A stretch of DNA of 64,000 nt from Sequoia sempervirens (taxonomy: Eukaryota > Streptophyta > Pinopsida > Cupressales > Cupressaceae). Below the pieces are notes generated by a model. It had not been told where the DNA came from and made no database searches. It saw only the letters and a list, made by a program, of their open reading frames with translations. The translations under genes were made by a program, and so were the position numbers. Positions 35,686 to 46,170 of this stretch are shown piece after piece (positions within the stretch are counted from its first letter, which is position 1; each line of letters opens with the position of its first letter). Where the stretch lies: NCBI GenBank assembly GCA_007258455.2, contig VDFB02047230.1:159286635-159350634 (forward strand). Reading direction: 5' to 3'.

Positions 35686-36085
35686 GGTGCAGCCTTGTCT
35701 AGATTATGGAAGTGCAATGTTAGATAAGGGGAAGGTAATTGAACTCAAATTCGATTGAATTAAGAATTTTAAGATCTTATATTGATTATACATACATCGA
35801 AATAGATTGGTATTTTCATATGTACTTGTCATTTTTATGTACAGGCAGTTATGAGCTATACGTTGTTGTTGACAAGTGTGAGCAAGGTGCAACCTTGTCC
35901 AGATTATGGAAGTGCAATGTTAGATAAGGGGAAGGTAATTGAACTCAAATTTTATTGAATTAAGATTTTTAAGATCTTATATTGATTATACATACATCGA
36001 CATAGATTGGTAGTTTCATATGTACTTGTCATTTTTATGTACGAGCAGTTATGAGCTATACGTCGTTGAAAAGTGCCACAATGCC
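35686..36085. repeat. tandem exon-plus-intron duplication, unit 200 bp
   Basis: GGTGCAGCCTTGTCTAGATTATGG at 35686 recurs at 35886 with two changes, and the following intron recurs with the same 200-bp period. GCAGTTATGAGCTATACGT occurs at 35845 and 36045. The duplicated exons encode DYGSAMLDKGK twice and keep phase 0. In the last copy TGTACAG|GCAG has become TGTACGAGCAG, which damages the acceptor. Confidence 0.92.
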
Positions 36086-36166
36086 TGAAGGAGTACATAT
36101 TGGAACACCTGAAGGAGTAGGTGTTGAAACACCTCAAGGAGGAGGTGTTGAAACACCTAAAGGAGA
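36081..36166 (+). repeat. 24-bp coding minisatellite (TPxGxGVE)
   Basis: Three full units and part of a fourth. They read MPEGVHIG, TPEGVGVE, TPQGGGVE, TPKG in the pseudogene frame; the unit is 8 codons. Confidence 0.9.
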
Positions 36167-36722
36167 TAAAGAAAAAGATCAGCCTAAAGACGTATATGTT
36201 TATTTTATTTTGTGTTTGGTATTTATATGTTCCTATTACCAAAAATTGTATGCTAACTTGGATCAATTTTATGTTTTTGTTCACATATATAGATTGACAT
36301 TACAAAATTTAGCTTGGTTGGTTCTTTGAGAGGGGAATATTCTAGGACTCCTGACCCTTTGAAGAGATAGATATTTCAGGTAATCAAGATTACAATTTTA
36401 GAGTTCAATTATAATTCAATGTATATTGATTTTGATGTTAATTATTCAATTTTAAATCATATAATATAACTAATCTCAATTGTGGTTTGAATGTTTCTTG
36501 TGCAGCTACCTTCAGAGCCAACAAGTGTTGCAAAGAGGCTCCAGTTTGATGATCCACTAGTAGTTTAGGATGAGATAGACATTTTGGCATGTAAATTTTG
36601 AATAGACATCGAGATGACATATGCCACATTTTGTAAAACTTTGTTTGAGTTGGCCTTGATGCCATTTTTGTATATGGAGATACACTCAAGATTATTGGAT
36701 AATTTGATATATAGAAGTTGAC

Positions 36723-36728
36723 AATAAA
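36723..36728 (+). terminator. poly(A) signal AATAAA
   Basis: AATAAAAATTT lies about 155 bp after the last coding exon of the multi-exon pseudogene, a normal plant 3'-UTR distance. Confidence 0.45.
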
Positions 36729-37019
36729 AATTTAATTTCTTCCTCATGTGCATGATTAAACTCTTTGAAAATTTAATCAAGTGAGCAATGGTTAAATATC
36801 AATGTACAAGAGCATAAAAAATAATGGTTATAGTATGTATTTTATATTCATATCGCTAATTACATTGCATTGCACATCTTTCAAACTCAAAGCGTTACTT
36901 CACATTGCATAACTAACAACTAGATGTTGATAGATGAAAAAATTTCAATTACAATACAATTTTTACAAAGTCAACCTAAGTAGTTATGCAATTAATTCAC
37001 ATTAGATAACTAATAACTA

Positions 37020-37195
37020 GGAGCAACTATCAATTGCATTTGCTTGTCATGGAATTTTATGAGACCACATTTCTTTGAGGCATTTTTTCAAACAGTTCAC
37101 TACCTTGTCTATGCCACCACATTTTTCATACATGTGTACCAAATCTTTTTATCAAACAGTTCACTAGCTTGTTGTTATGGCTAAAAGCCTAAAAC
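37020..37195 (-). pseudogene. pentatricopeptide-repeat (PPR) gene fragment
   Basis: On the minus strand VHMYEKCGGIDK is followed after a one-base shift by SELFEKMPQRNVVS*NSM, the classic plant PLS-type PPR text (usually MYAKCG..ARELFDKMP.RNVVSWN). An upstream ASELFDKK gives part of a second repeat. PPR proteins bind organellar RNA. Only about 50 codons remain, with a stop at the conserved tryptophan. Likely a captured or degraded fragment. Confidence 0.7.
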
Positions 37196-38285
37196 AAGTG
37201 CTTTCAAACAAGCTATGGATTGATGCAGAGTGTGGGTGAAAACATATGTGAAAACTACCCTTGACTCCTTTGGACCAAATTTGAGAACCAATAACATACC
37301 CCTATCCTAGGCTAGTGAATTAGCCCTCTTTCACAAAGTGAGTGCCCTTTAAACACTTGATCTTCACAAGAACACCCCAAAAAATCTTGAGTTGTGTCAT
37401 AAAACAAAAAATTCTAAGATTATTCTACACCTATAGGTCCTTTAGCAGGATGTCCCATGAAACCATTTGTTTACCATGCAAATGCATAGGGTTTATTGAA
37501 AGTCCCACTTGCACAACTTCCTTGACCATTCCATCGACTCAGAAACCTCTATTATGACCCCAATATGCTTAAACATTAAAGAGATTCCCCCACTCTAATG
37601 GATTTTAACAAACCTTAGGCTAAAATCTTCATTTTCATGTAATTTAAGCAATGATTTGCTTAGGACAGCAACTCCAAGACTCACAAATCATTTCCCCTTT
37701 CTTAAATGGACCTACACACATTCAAATCACATTGTACACATCCTCTCCACTGAGCCACATGAAAGGTACAGTAGGTGGAGGGATTCAATAATTCATAATT
37801 TTACTAAAAAATGCAAAAATCTAGGTTCACTATCCACCTTGAGAAAACTTAGCACAAAACTCACAAAAAATGAAAAAGAAAGAACTCAAACCAACTTTAA
37901 AGTGGTCTTAGGCCTGCTTTCCCTCATTCCACATGCTATGCAACCATTTACTTGTTGTGTAGTGTTCGAACAATGGAGAAAACATAGATTTTTTGTGTAG
38001 AAACCATAATTTTTGCAAAGTAACTCAATATGATCTTATTGATTCTTCACAAAATTACATTCATCAATCCCCCAAAATGACTTCCTCAACCTTTTTTAAG
38101 ACTCTCCCCCACACAAAACAACTGACCAACTCCCAAAAACTGACTTACAAACTAAGCTACCTGTTTGGGTTCGAGTTCGGGTTCAGGGGTTCGGTTGGCC
38201 AATTTAGGCTAAAATTTTTTTAGGGGTGGTTCGGTTCGTTTTGGGTTCATTAGTAAAAAACACATGTAAAAATTATATATATATA
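37196..38285. other. non-coding; G-rich TTCGG/GGGTTC motif run near its end
   Basis: No recognisable coding sequence. Between about 38163 and 38250 the motif GGTTCG/GGGTTC recurs, ending in a (TA)n run at the edge of the assembly gap. Confidence 0.5.
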
Positions 38286-38385
38286 NNNNNNNNNNNNNNN
38301 NNNNNNNNNNNNNNNNNNNNNNNNNNNNNNNNNNNNNNNNNNNNNNNNNNNNNNNNNNNNNNNNNNNNNNNNNNNNNNNNNNNNN
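38286..38385. other. assembly gap (100 N)
   Basis: Exactly 100 N, a conventional placeholder for unknown length. The adjacent TA microsatellite may have caused the break. Confidence 0.99.
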
Positions 38386-38499
38386 CAATTTACCTAAAGC
38401 ATTATCACTAGTGAGAAAAATAAGTCATTATATGCATCTAATTATTAGAGCAATTTTACTTAAAAAGGGAAGTCATAGATTAACATCAATTGAAAGTGC

Positions 38500-39489
38500 A
38501 AAGTTGAATATGCAAGTAGAATAATTATTGAAGAAAGGGTTGATAAGTGAAAGTTTGTCCACGTACTGGCTATTTTAGTATCTAAAAGGAAGGGGAATAA
38601 AGAATGTGTATAGACTCCAAAGTAGTAAACAAGATTATTATATTAAGTATAGATTCCGATTGACAATGATGGATGATCTTATAGATTGTTTGAGTGAAGA
38701 AAATTAATTTAGCTAGATATATTTGAAAGGTGATTCAATAACAAGATGAGTGAAAGATTGCATTCAAGACAAAAGAGGATTTTTATTAGTGTTTAGTTAC
38801 ATGCCATTTAAGTTGAGAAATGTATCTAATACTTTCATCAAGCTAATGAGTGAGGCATTGAAACCATATCTTGGAAAATTTATTGTTGTATATTTAAATG
38901 ATATTCTTATTTTTAGTACATGGTAAAGAAAAATCTCAAAACATAACATATTAATTTGTAGAAATTTGGAGAGGACAAATTGCTAGTGAATGTAAAAATA
39001 TATAGCTCCATGAAAGAGGAATTGGTGTAACTGACCTTTGTTATTTATATAAATGAATTGAATATATGAACCCAAAGAAAGTTAAAGCAATTTTTAAATT
39101 CCCTACACCTATGAGTATTTCTACAATTATATATTTTCATGATTTAGAAAAAAATTAATAGAAGATTTATTAGAAATTTTAGTGAGATACACACCAATTA
39201 TTGACATGATGGATAGACAAAAATAAATTGAAGGGGGCCACTACAATAATAAAGTTTTAAATTATTGAAAAGTAAAGTTACTAAATAACCTTTGGTAGCT
39301 TTTCCAAACTTTGAAAATTTATTTCAAGTTACGTATGGTGCAAGCAAGACTACAATTGACGTTGTTTAAGTTAAGAAAGAATATCTATTGCATACTTTAA
39401 TTATAAATTGAGTGATGTTAAGAATAAATATTATCTTTATGATAAAAAAATTCTTATGTAATTATGCAAATTTTGAAGAAATAGTGACA
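38500..39489 (+). pseudogene. second gypsy element: RT and RNase H remnant
   Basis: Reads LLKKGLISESLSTYW, DYYIKYRFRLTMMDDLIDCL, DKRGFLLVFSYMPFKLRNVS, NTFIKLMSEALKPYLGKFIV and VYLNDILIFS. The Y-x-D-D box is Y-L-N-D, so one catalytic aspartate is lost. Then come RRFIRNFSEI (thumb/connection) and PLVAFPNFENLFQVTYGASK (RNase H start), ending NKYYLYDKK..CNYANFEEIVT. The sequence style differs from the element at 4.6-22 kb and resembles chromovirus-type gypsy. Interrupted at 39489 by a small LTR element. Confidence 0.88.
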
Positions 39490-40395
39490 AGATGAAGGAG
39501 CATCCTGGGCGTACAGGCTATCCTCATCACCCAAAAAATAACTTTATTTGCTTTCTATAGATATTTTATGGTTTTGCATTCTTACTTGGTGGGAATATTC
39601 AAAATTGATGTCAAATTTGCATGCTCTGGGATCCTTTACCACACCCCCATAGTAGGTTGTATGAGCACCTGCAATAGTGCAAGGAACCCACTACCCCATG
39701 ATGGACTTTATCAGTGGTTGCAGTAGCACGGGGATACACTACCCCACGACAGGTTTTATCAGTGGCTATGGTAGTACGAGCATACTGCTACCCCACAAAG
39801 AGTTGTTTCAACTGCTTATGATGTTGCAGGGAAATTGCACCCCCATGGTCAACAACTAGGAGGTCGATAGTGTCGCAATAGTTGTGGACTTGAAGGTTGG
39901 TGGGAATGTAGGATGGATTATGTACCATAGATCTCTGCCATGATCTAGGGCCAACATTCAACAGATGTAATAAAATTTCAACGATCATACTGGATTGGAT
40001 TTTAGTAGAGGAAATCAAGAGGACAAAACAGGGAAGAAAGTGTAGGAAAGAGGAAGGAGGAAGAGAGACGGATGAGAAGATCTAGGAACGAGCCAAAAGG
40101 CTCGAGTGAACAGGAAAAGAAATCAGGGCAGAGCAATTTATGGCACATTAACAAACTAAGAAGAAGCTTTGCTTGTATGAATGGTAGGAAGTCAAAAAAG
40201 TGTTGTAGGACAAAGGAGGAGTGAGATCGATGAAAGGTGCGGCCATGAAGACCTTCCATTGTAATGACATTTTGTTTGAAATTAATGAATTTTTTTTGTT
40301 TGTCTATTATATTGAGTTATAGTGAACTGTGTTGTGTATTTCATTTCATGGTGAGTGTTTGAGTGTCGGGTAGAGGGGAGTACCCTCTTGCATCA
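39490..40395 (+). repeat. LTR, left copy of the LARD-like element
   Basis: Aligns with 41513-42402. Begins near GAAGGAGCATCCTGG and ends GTACCCTCTTGCATCA. Confidence 0.9.
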
Positions 40396-40397
40396 AT

Positions 40398-40409
40398 TGG
40401 TATTAGAGC
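40398..40409 (+). other. primer-binding site, initiator-Met tRNA
   Basis: TGGTATTAGAGC, one substitution from the standard TGGTATCAGAGC, 2 nt after the left LTR. Confidence 0.85.
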
Positions 40410-41512
40410 AAGTAATCCTGAGTGTGGAGAGTATCCACCAAGACTATAGGTGAATAGTTTGGGAAGAGTGAAGAAGCCTTGAGAGGTCATTTGTTCCATG
40501 GGAATCATGTTGAATATACTCCAATAGAGATGAGGCTAGGTAAAAGGTGTACAAATATCTTCCACTAAGAGGAAGTGGGTAGAAGAGATCGTGAGGGCGC
40601 ATCTTCCAGAATCTTGTTGGGTAGAGGATAGTGGTGATGCAAGGACAAACTATGGAGAAGTAGAGAATGTGAGGTGTGGAAGATTGTAGTAGAAAAAGAT
40701 GGGTTGGGTCATGAGGAGACCCGTGCAAATACTGTTTTGGGAGTAGTATTGGGAGAAAGTGGAGGATGAAATGTTAAAGAAGTTTGGAAAGATAGTTTGT
40801 GAAGAAGTGGGAAAGATGGTTCGAGAAGAAGTAGGGAATTGTGTTGGAAAGAGTGAGAAAAGTGGTGAAGAAGATTGAGATGAAGAGAGGACAACGAAAA
40901 GGAGTATTGTAGCTTGAGTTGGATGGAGAAATATGAGGGAGCAACCCTTGTGGAAGAAGTAGCAGCTGAGACATGTTGTTAGGAAGGCATGATGAGAGAA
41001 GAAGGAAGTGAGAAGTGTAGAGGTCACAACAAAGAGAGAAGAATGAGAAGTTGTAACTAACAAGGATGTGAAAGACATTGCAGTAGAGTTTGATGTTGCA
41101 GCTATGAATGCAAATGAGGTAAAATAACTTTGTGGTGTTATTGTGTTTCAAATGAGATGACATAAGATAAGATGAATAGAGAGCAAGAGCATGTAGTAGA
41201 TGTTCCATATTTTCTTGTGGAGATAGTGGAAGATGTTGCAGGGTTTTGGTGGAGGTGGTCGGTCAAAGGTGGGTTTCAACCCACGAAAGAGGTGAGGAGT
41301 GTGAAAACTATTTGGTGGAGGAAGATACGATGTTGTTGGAGAGAAGTGGTGCATGTTCTGGCATGATGCTAGAAAATATGGAAGAAAAAATAGTTTTGGG
41401 GCACTTGTTATAGTGATGAAGTACATTGCAGATTGTTTACAATCTCAAAGAGTGGTTATATCGCTCAACTCCACCATTGTGAACCTATGCCAATCTTTCT
41501 ACCCAACATGTT

Positions 41513-42402
41513 TGATGCAGGAGCATCCTGGCTGTATAGGCTACCCTCATCACCCAAAGAAAATTTTATTTACTTTTTGTAGATATTTTTCTAGTTTTGC
41601 ATTCTTACCTGGTGGGCATATTCAACGTTGATGTCAAATTTGCATGCTCTAGGAGCCTTTACCACACCTCGTGACAAGATGTATGAGCACCTACAGTAGT
41701 GTAGAGAACCCACCACTCCGTGGTGGACTTTATCAATGGTTGTGGTATTGTGGGGATACCGCTTTATTAGTGGCTATGATAGTGTAGAAATAGCGCTACC
41801 TCGTGAAGAGTTGTGTCACCTAGCACTTGTGGTGTCATAGGGAAATTGCACCCTCGTGGCTAATAGGTGGGAGGCCAGCGGTGCCACAATAGTTGTGGAG
41901 GAAGGTTGGTAGGACTACGAGATGGATTATGGACCGTAGATCTTTTCCATGATCTGGGGCTAGCATTCAATAGAGGTAACAAATGTCAATGGTCATACCA
42001 AATTGGAGTTTAGTAGAGGAAATCAGGAGGATGAAACAGGGAAGAGAGGGAAAGAAAGAGGGAGGAAGAGAGACATATGAGAAGATCTAGGAACGAGTTG
42101 AAGGGATCGAGGGTACAAGAAGAGAACTCGAGGTAGAGCAATTGATGACACATTAATATAACAAGAAGAATCTTTTCTTGTGTGAACGATAGGATGCCAC
42201 AAAAGTGTTGTCGTGGGACAAAGGAGGAGTGAGATCAGTGAAAGGCATGGCCATGAAGGCCTTCCATTGTAATGACCTTTTGTTTGAATTAATGAAAAAT
42301 TGTTGTTCGTCTATTATGTTGAGTCATAGAAATCTGTGTTGTGTATTTCATTTCATGGTGAGTGTTTGAATGTAGAGCAAAGGGGAGTACCCTCTTGCAT
42401 CA
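41513..42402 (+). repeat. LTR, right copy of the LARD-like element
   Basis: Starts TGATGCAGGAGCATCCTGG and ends GTACCCTCTTGCATCA. Many substitutions against the left copy indicate age. Confidence 0.9.
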
Positions 42403-42573
42403 AGAATTTTTTTTTTTAAAGGAACTTATTTTGTGAAAGGTAGTATAATTGATTTATTTTAAGACTTGAATACACCAATTTAACTAGATTCTTAGATAAA
42501 ACATGTGATATAAAATGGTGCTAACATGAAAATGAATAAATGCAATATTTGATCTTATCTATGTGTATTTTAT
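42403..42573 (+). pseudogene. probable continuation of the second gypsy RNase H
   Basis: After the LARD-like element the text KGTYFVKGSI and TRFLDKTCDIKW fits, loosely, the end of a gypsy RNase H domain. The call rests mainly on position next to the element interrupted at 39489. Confidence 0.35.
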
Positions 42574-42749
42574 TTATGATGCAAGAGGGTACTCCCCTTT
42601 CCAACCAAATTAAACAAAAAATAAATTACATAGGCAAACATCTGTTGGATTTCAACATTCAACAAAATAGAGATTGCAAACAAGCTCGGTTCTATTTACA
42701 ATTTCATTTACATCTATGTTACAATTTTTTTTTCCCCCTTGGCATTCAA

Positions 42750-43060
42750 TGGTCTCCCATACCATTCATAGATGCTGCTAAGTTTTCCCTAGACATCCTT
42801 AGTAGAACTACTTTTTATCACCTTCAAATTATTTTGAACCAGCTAACCCACATAAGATAACATTCTTAGCCTTGGCATTGTTATCATACAACCTGATTTC
42901 AATTAGATCTATTGGAGGAGCAACAAGAGTAGTATAACTATCCTTGACATATTGCCAAACACCAAACCATAGAGAATTTAGATGGCCTTCCATTCTCAAT
43001 TTCTAAAAGGTATAATTTGTCCCATTAAACCAAGACCTTTGTAAGCTCCATCATGTTCTA
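42750..43060 (-). pseudogene. copia gag (UBN2-type) N-terminal remnant
   Basis: Minus-strand text reads EGHLNSLWFGVWQYVKDSYT, PPIDLIEI, then LYDNNAKAKNVILCGL. This follows the copia gag pattern W..M..HL.SL...VW..V...Y......, Y..N.KAKN.ILC.L. It is near the primer-binding site as expected. Broken by stops. Confidence 0.75.
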
Positions 43061-43101
43061 TCCCAGATCTTTCCTCAAGTAATTAAGCTGCTTCAAAGGA
43101 A

Positions 43102-43117
43102 CTTGGCTTTGATACCA
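43102..43117 (-). other. primer-binding site, initiator-Met tRNA
   Basis: Minus-strand TGGTATCAAAGCCAAG, one change from the standard, 2 nt inside the LTR. Confidence 0.88.
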
Positions 43118-43119
43118 AT

Positions 43120-45191
43120 TGTTGAACACACCCAAATACTGAGAGAGGGGGTGAATTAGTATCTTCAAAAACTTAAACCTTTCAGATCATAAACCCTTTA
43201 ACAATATACAAATTCAGACTCTTAGCAAGATCAACAACTCATTCATAGATCAAAAACACTTAATCTATTCAACAACAATGAAAGATAAGGAAATTAACAC
43301 ACACACCAAATTTATGTGGAAAACCCAAGAATAGAAAAACCACAAAGAGGAATATCTCAATATAGAAGATCATTGTGCATGCATAATTACAATTTTAAGG
43401 TTCATTGCATATGGACTTGTAGGCTAAGGTGCACAACCTTAGGGAAAGATACAAGGGACTTGCAATACTAAGGCACACAACCCCATGTTAAGATGCAAAT
43501 TACAAGGACCCGATGAGATTCACTATCTTAGAGCAAGATACATGAAAAATATGAAATTACAATATAATTTGTCAACAATTCACTCTCAAAGACATTAGAT
43601 TTCCATAATCCATATCAATGAGAATTTGTTGCTTTTGGATTAAATTGTGTGCTAGTTTTTTAATCAAAATTTTGAATCGCACTCCATGTGATAGATTCAA
43701 CTCTTTTTGCATCCTAATGATGGATCACAAAGTGTGATTTGAAATGTTGATTCAAAAACTAGCACATCATTTAATCCAAAAGCAATAAATTCTCAACAAT
43801 ACACTCTGCTGACTAAGGCATTAAAGCTCATTACTCTTTTATTTTCACAATTCACTGCTTCGATTCATCTTCCCACATCTCCACACATACTCTCTCACTT
43901 CTTACAAGTTAATTTTTCTTACATTTATATTCTTTACAAGATCTCAAAACATCAATTAGGTTGGTCAGAAAGATTATAAATAATTATTTCAACAAGTCAG
44001 CCACAAGAATATAATATAGTCCTATCTAGAAGATAAAGAGGACCAAAAACAATCTTATTACATCTTCCAATGTGATCCCAAACAACTCACATGCTAGCAC
44101 ACATCAACCTAAGCTAGCAACAAGGAAACATGTAGATGAAACATGTAGCACAATACCAGTCAACCCAAAAACATAACTTCAACTAAATTTACTCAATGTC
44201 ATTCTCAACAAGACATGTTAGGGCCCCAATACATGTTAACACAACTTCATACGCTAGTGCAAACGCCCAACCACTAAGTGCAAGAAAGAGAACAATCCCT
44301 ATTAGCTAGATACCCATAAATTTCTCAGAAAAACCAACTCAACACAATATGCGACGCCAAAGAGATCAATCATTGATGTGTGGGCCATAAAGAGATGTTC
44401 CATGAACATCCAACAAAATTTCCAGAAACTTCTCACACTGTCATGTCAAAAAAACCACCACAAACCAAACAAAAGTAGAACACTTCATCCAAGAAGCACA
44501 AAATACACAACCATGAGATAAAACATTAGCAGATCAACTTGTAGTACACACCATCACATGCAAACAAAATTGAGACACTACACAAGCACCATGAGCACAT
44601 CCACCAATTCGTAGGAGCAGAAACATCAATATAGAGAAATATAGAACATTTTACAAACCAGTCCAAACAACCAATAAAAACTGCCAACTCATTGTAATTA
44701 CTAAAAGCCTCCTCAACAACACTAGTGACTTGAAAAGATAGGAGTGCAACATCCACATAACACAAACACTAAATCCCAAACTATAAGACCATATCTTCAT
44801 CAATGGAGGAATGCATAGCATTCTCCCAAACAACCTTCAAAGCATCTTCTTGAATTCATCAACTTGCAAAGACCAAAACTTCCTTGCAACAACACATACT
44901 TCCTTAGGAATAATAGAAGAGAGCATACAACATACTAGAGACCATCAACATCATCTCTCCACCATTAGCATTACTTGTAATCCTCATCTTAATATATCGT
45001 CATGATATTATTTCTTTTGACAACAACCATACTCAATGCATCTTTACACATGACATCCAACCATGAACATCAACATCAAAGGCATGACATCCAACCATGA
45101 ACATATCGCCATAGTATCAACAACATACAACAAGTGTTCACATCACAACAATCTCCTCAAATGTTGACATCAATGACAACCAATGCCAACA
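43120..45191 (-). repeat. copia 5' LTR (2.07 kb)
   Basis: On the + strand it runs from TGTTGAACACACCC to AATGCCAACA. It shares with the other copia LTR the GAGAGGGGGTGAATTAGT block and the GTGGAAAACCCAA block, so the two families are related. It contains a 175-bp foldback and a short duplication CATGACATCCAACCATGAAC at 45049 and 45083. Confidence 0.82.
43620..43794. repeat. foldback within the copia LTR, arms 63 nt
   Basis: Left arm 43620-43682 and right arm 43732-43794 are reverse complements with few mismatches (shared GCTTTTGGATTAAAT, TGTGCTAGTTTTT). Looks like a MITE or a self-inversion in the LTR. Confidence 0.85.
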
Positions 45192-46037
45192 ATAACTAAA
45201 TAATAAATCTAGAAATAAAATATATAGTTTCCTTCAGTGAAAGAGAAAGAGGAAAGAAAATAAGAATATTTAATAGGAAAGGGAACAAAATAACAAGAGG
45301 GTTTTTGTAAAACTGGATAGAAAAATAATGACTTGATAAAATAAAAATAAATGAAGTTGCAACATAGACAATATGTTAGCAAGAAACCCTACAATCACAT
45401 ATTATTGCCAATTCATAAAAAAATGGAAATAACTAGCTTACACATCAAAGATGAGTGAATAGATTAGAATGCATTCACAATGATGTAAATAAGACAATGC
45501 AATATTATTTATATGAGATAGAGAGAAGCTAAAACTACGTTGAAGAACTCCAAAAACCAATCTTTTTCAAATGAACTTCAAATATATTATGGGAAATAAT
45601 ATTTTTTTTGATAATTGGATATAGGACCACTATTGACAAGGAAAGCATTATCATAAGGTTTAGTGACTCACAAAGGTGAACATAGACACACTTTAAATTT
45701 TGTAATAGATATGGTCCAATAATTTGGTCATGCTAGCTTCCAAAAATAAATAGTTAATACTATAGAGAGTGAAAACCTAAATTTTCCACATTAGACAAAC
45801 TAGCAAATTAAGCCTCACTTAAATACATTCTTTTGTTATCCTTTTATAAAAGATTTTATGTTGAGTGGAAAATTATAAATTACAAGACAAAATATCCAAT
45901 TAAAATGAATTGGTAAAAAACATCTTTTTATAGAGAAATAATTACCTTTTTATCAATTGAAACAAAACTAATGATCATTAAGAACCTAGAGTTCTTTTCT
46001 ATAATTTTGTCATAGACACTAATGTGTCATGTGGACA
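45192..46037. other. non-coding A+T-rich stretch
   Basis: Integrase of the second gypsy element would be expected here, but no block is recognisable before the tail at 46038. Confidence 0.5.
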
Positions 46038-46170
46038 TCTTTGCATCCCATTGCCATCTAGTCCAAACATTAATTTAGTAGAAAATCTTGGTATATCACC
46101 AATTTTTAACATAGTAGATTTATATGAGTATCATGAAGGAGAATTAGAAGGTGTAGACAATTATTTTTAA
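46038..46170 (+). pseudogene. gypsy polyprotein C-terminal tail
   Basis: Reads LCIPLPSSPNINLVENLGIS then PIFNIVDLYEYHEGELEGVD, the signature ending of chromovirus-type gypsy integrase (usually LP....ISP.FN..DLYEYH). Terminates at TAA 46168. It may be the far end of the element whose RT lies at 38.5 kb. Confidence 0.75.

Larger units (their letters stand above)
33900..36780 (+). pseudogene. multi-exon pseudogene of unknown family
   Basis: A TATA box, a 5'-UTR intron (33992-34332) and ATG 34338 are followed by coding exons 34338-35366, 35470-35496, 35666-35734, 35845-35934, about 36045-36191, 36293-36379 and 36506-36568. Each is a multiple of 3, so all introns are phase 0, with GT/AG ends except a disturbed acceptor near 36044. 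The protein is about 500 codons. It has an N-terminal repeat (ENENAQ.PN twice), an open central part (34518-35105: MSNTLKEIIKNIETLSTQHN, NVNKPKLSIKW), a Pro-rich segment (YVPPPPLPLPPP) and a TPxGxGVE repeat. Stops occur at 34464, 34506, 35106, 35205, 35298 and 36368; all but the second are TAG. No domain recognised. Could be a host gene or a transposon-carried gene. Confidence 0.65.
39490..42402 (+). mobile_element. small non-coding LTR element (LARD-like) inserted in the gypsy RNase H
   Basis: Two LTRs of 906 and 890 bp flank a 1.1-kb purine-rich interior with no + strand ORF. A primer-binding site follows the left LTR, giving + orientation. LTR ends are TGATGCA..TGCATCA, a 7-bp inverted repeat (the left copy's TGATGCAGG is mutated to AGATGAAGG). 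Flanks: CAAGA occurs at both junctions (39488-39492 and 42401-42405) but overlaps the LTR ends, so the target duplication is ambiguous. No polypurine tract is obvious before the right LTR. Depends on another element for movement. Confidence 0.82.
42574..45191 (-). mobile_element. truncated copia element: 5' LTR, primer-binding site and start of gag
   Basis: On the minus strand a 2.07-kb LTR (45191 down to 43120, TGTTGGCATTGG..TTCAACA) is followed by a primer-binding site and about 450 bp of gag. The rest of the element and the second LTR are missing. The left end abuts TGATGCAAGAGGGTACTCCCC at 42574, an inverted match to the LARD LTR terminus. Confidence 0.8.

Noticed and set aside
38226..38411. 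61-codon ORF spanning the gap
   Set aside because: It is read through 100 N and has no meaning.
40444..41208. Overlapping minus-strand ORFs of up to 144 codons, rich in Ser/Thr/Phe/Leu
   Set aside because: They are the complement of the purine-rich interior of the LARD-like element; the biased composition removes stops and gives low-complexity protein with no motif.
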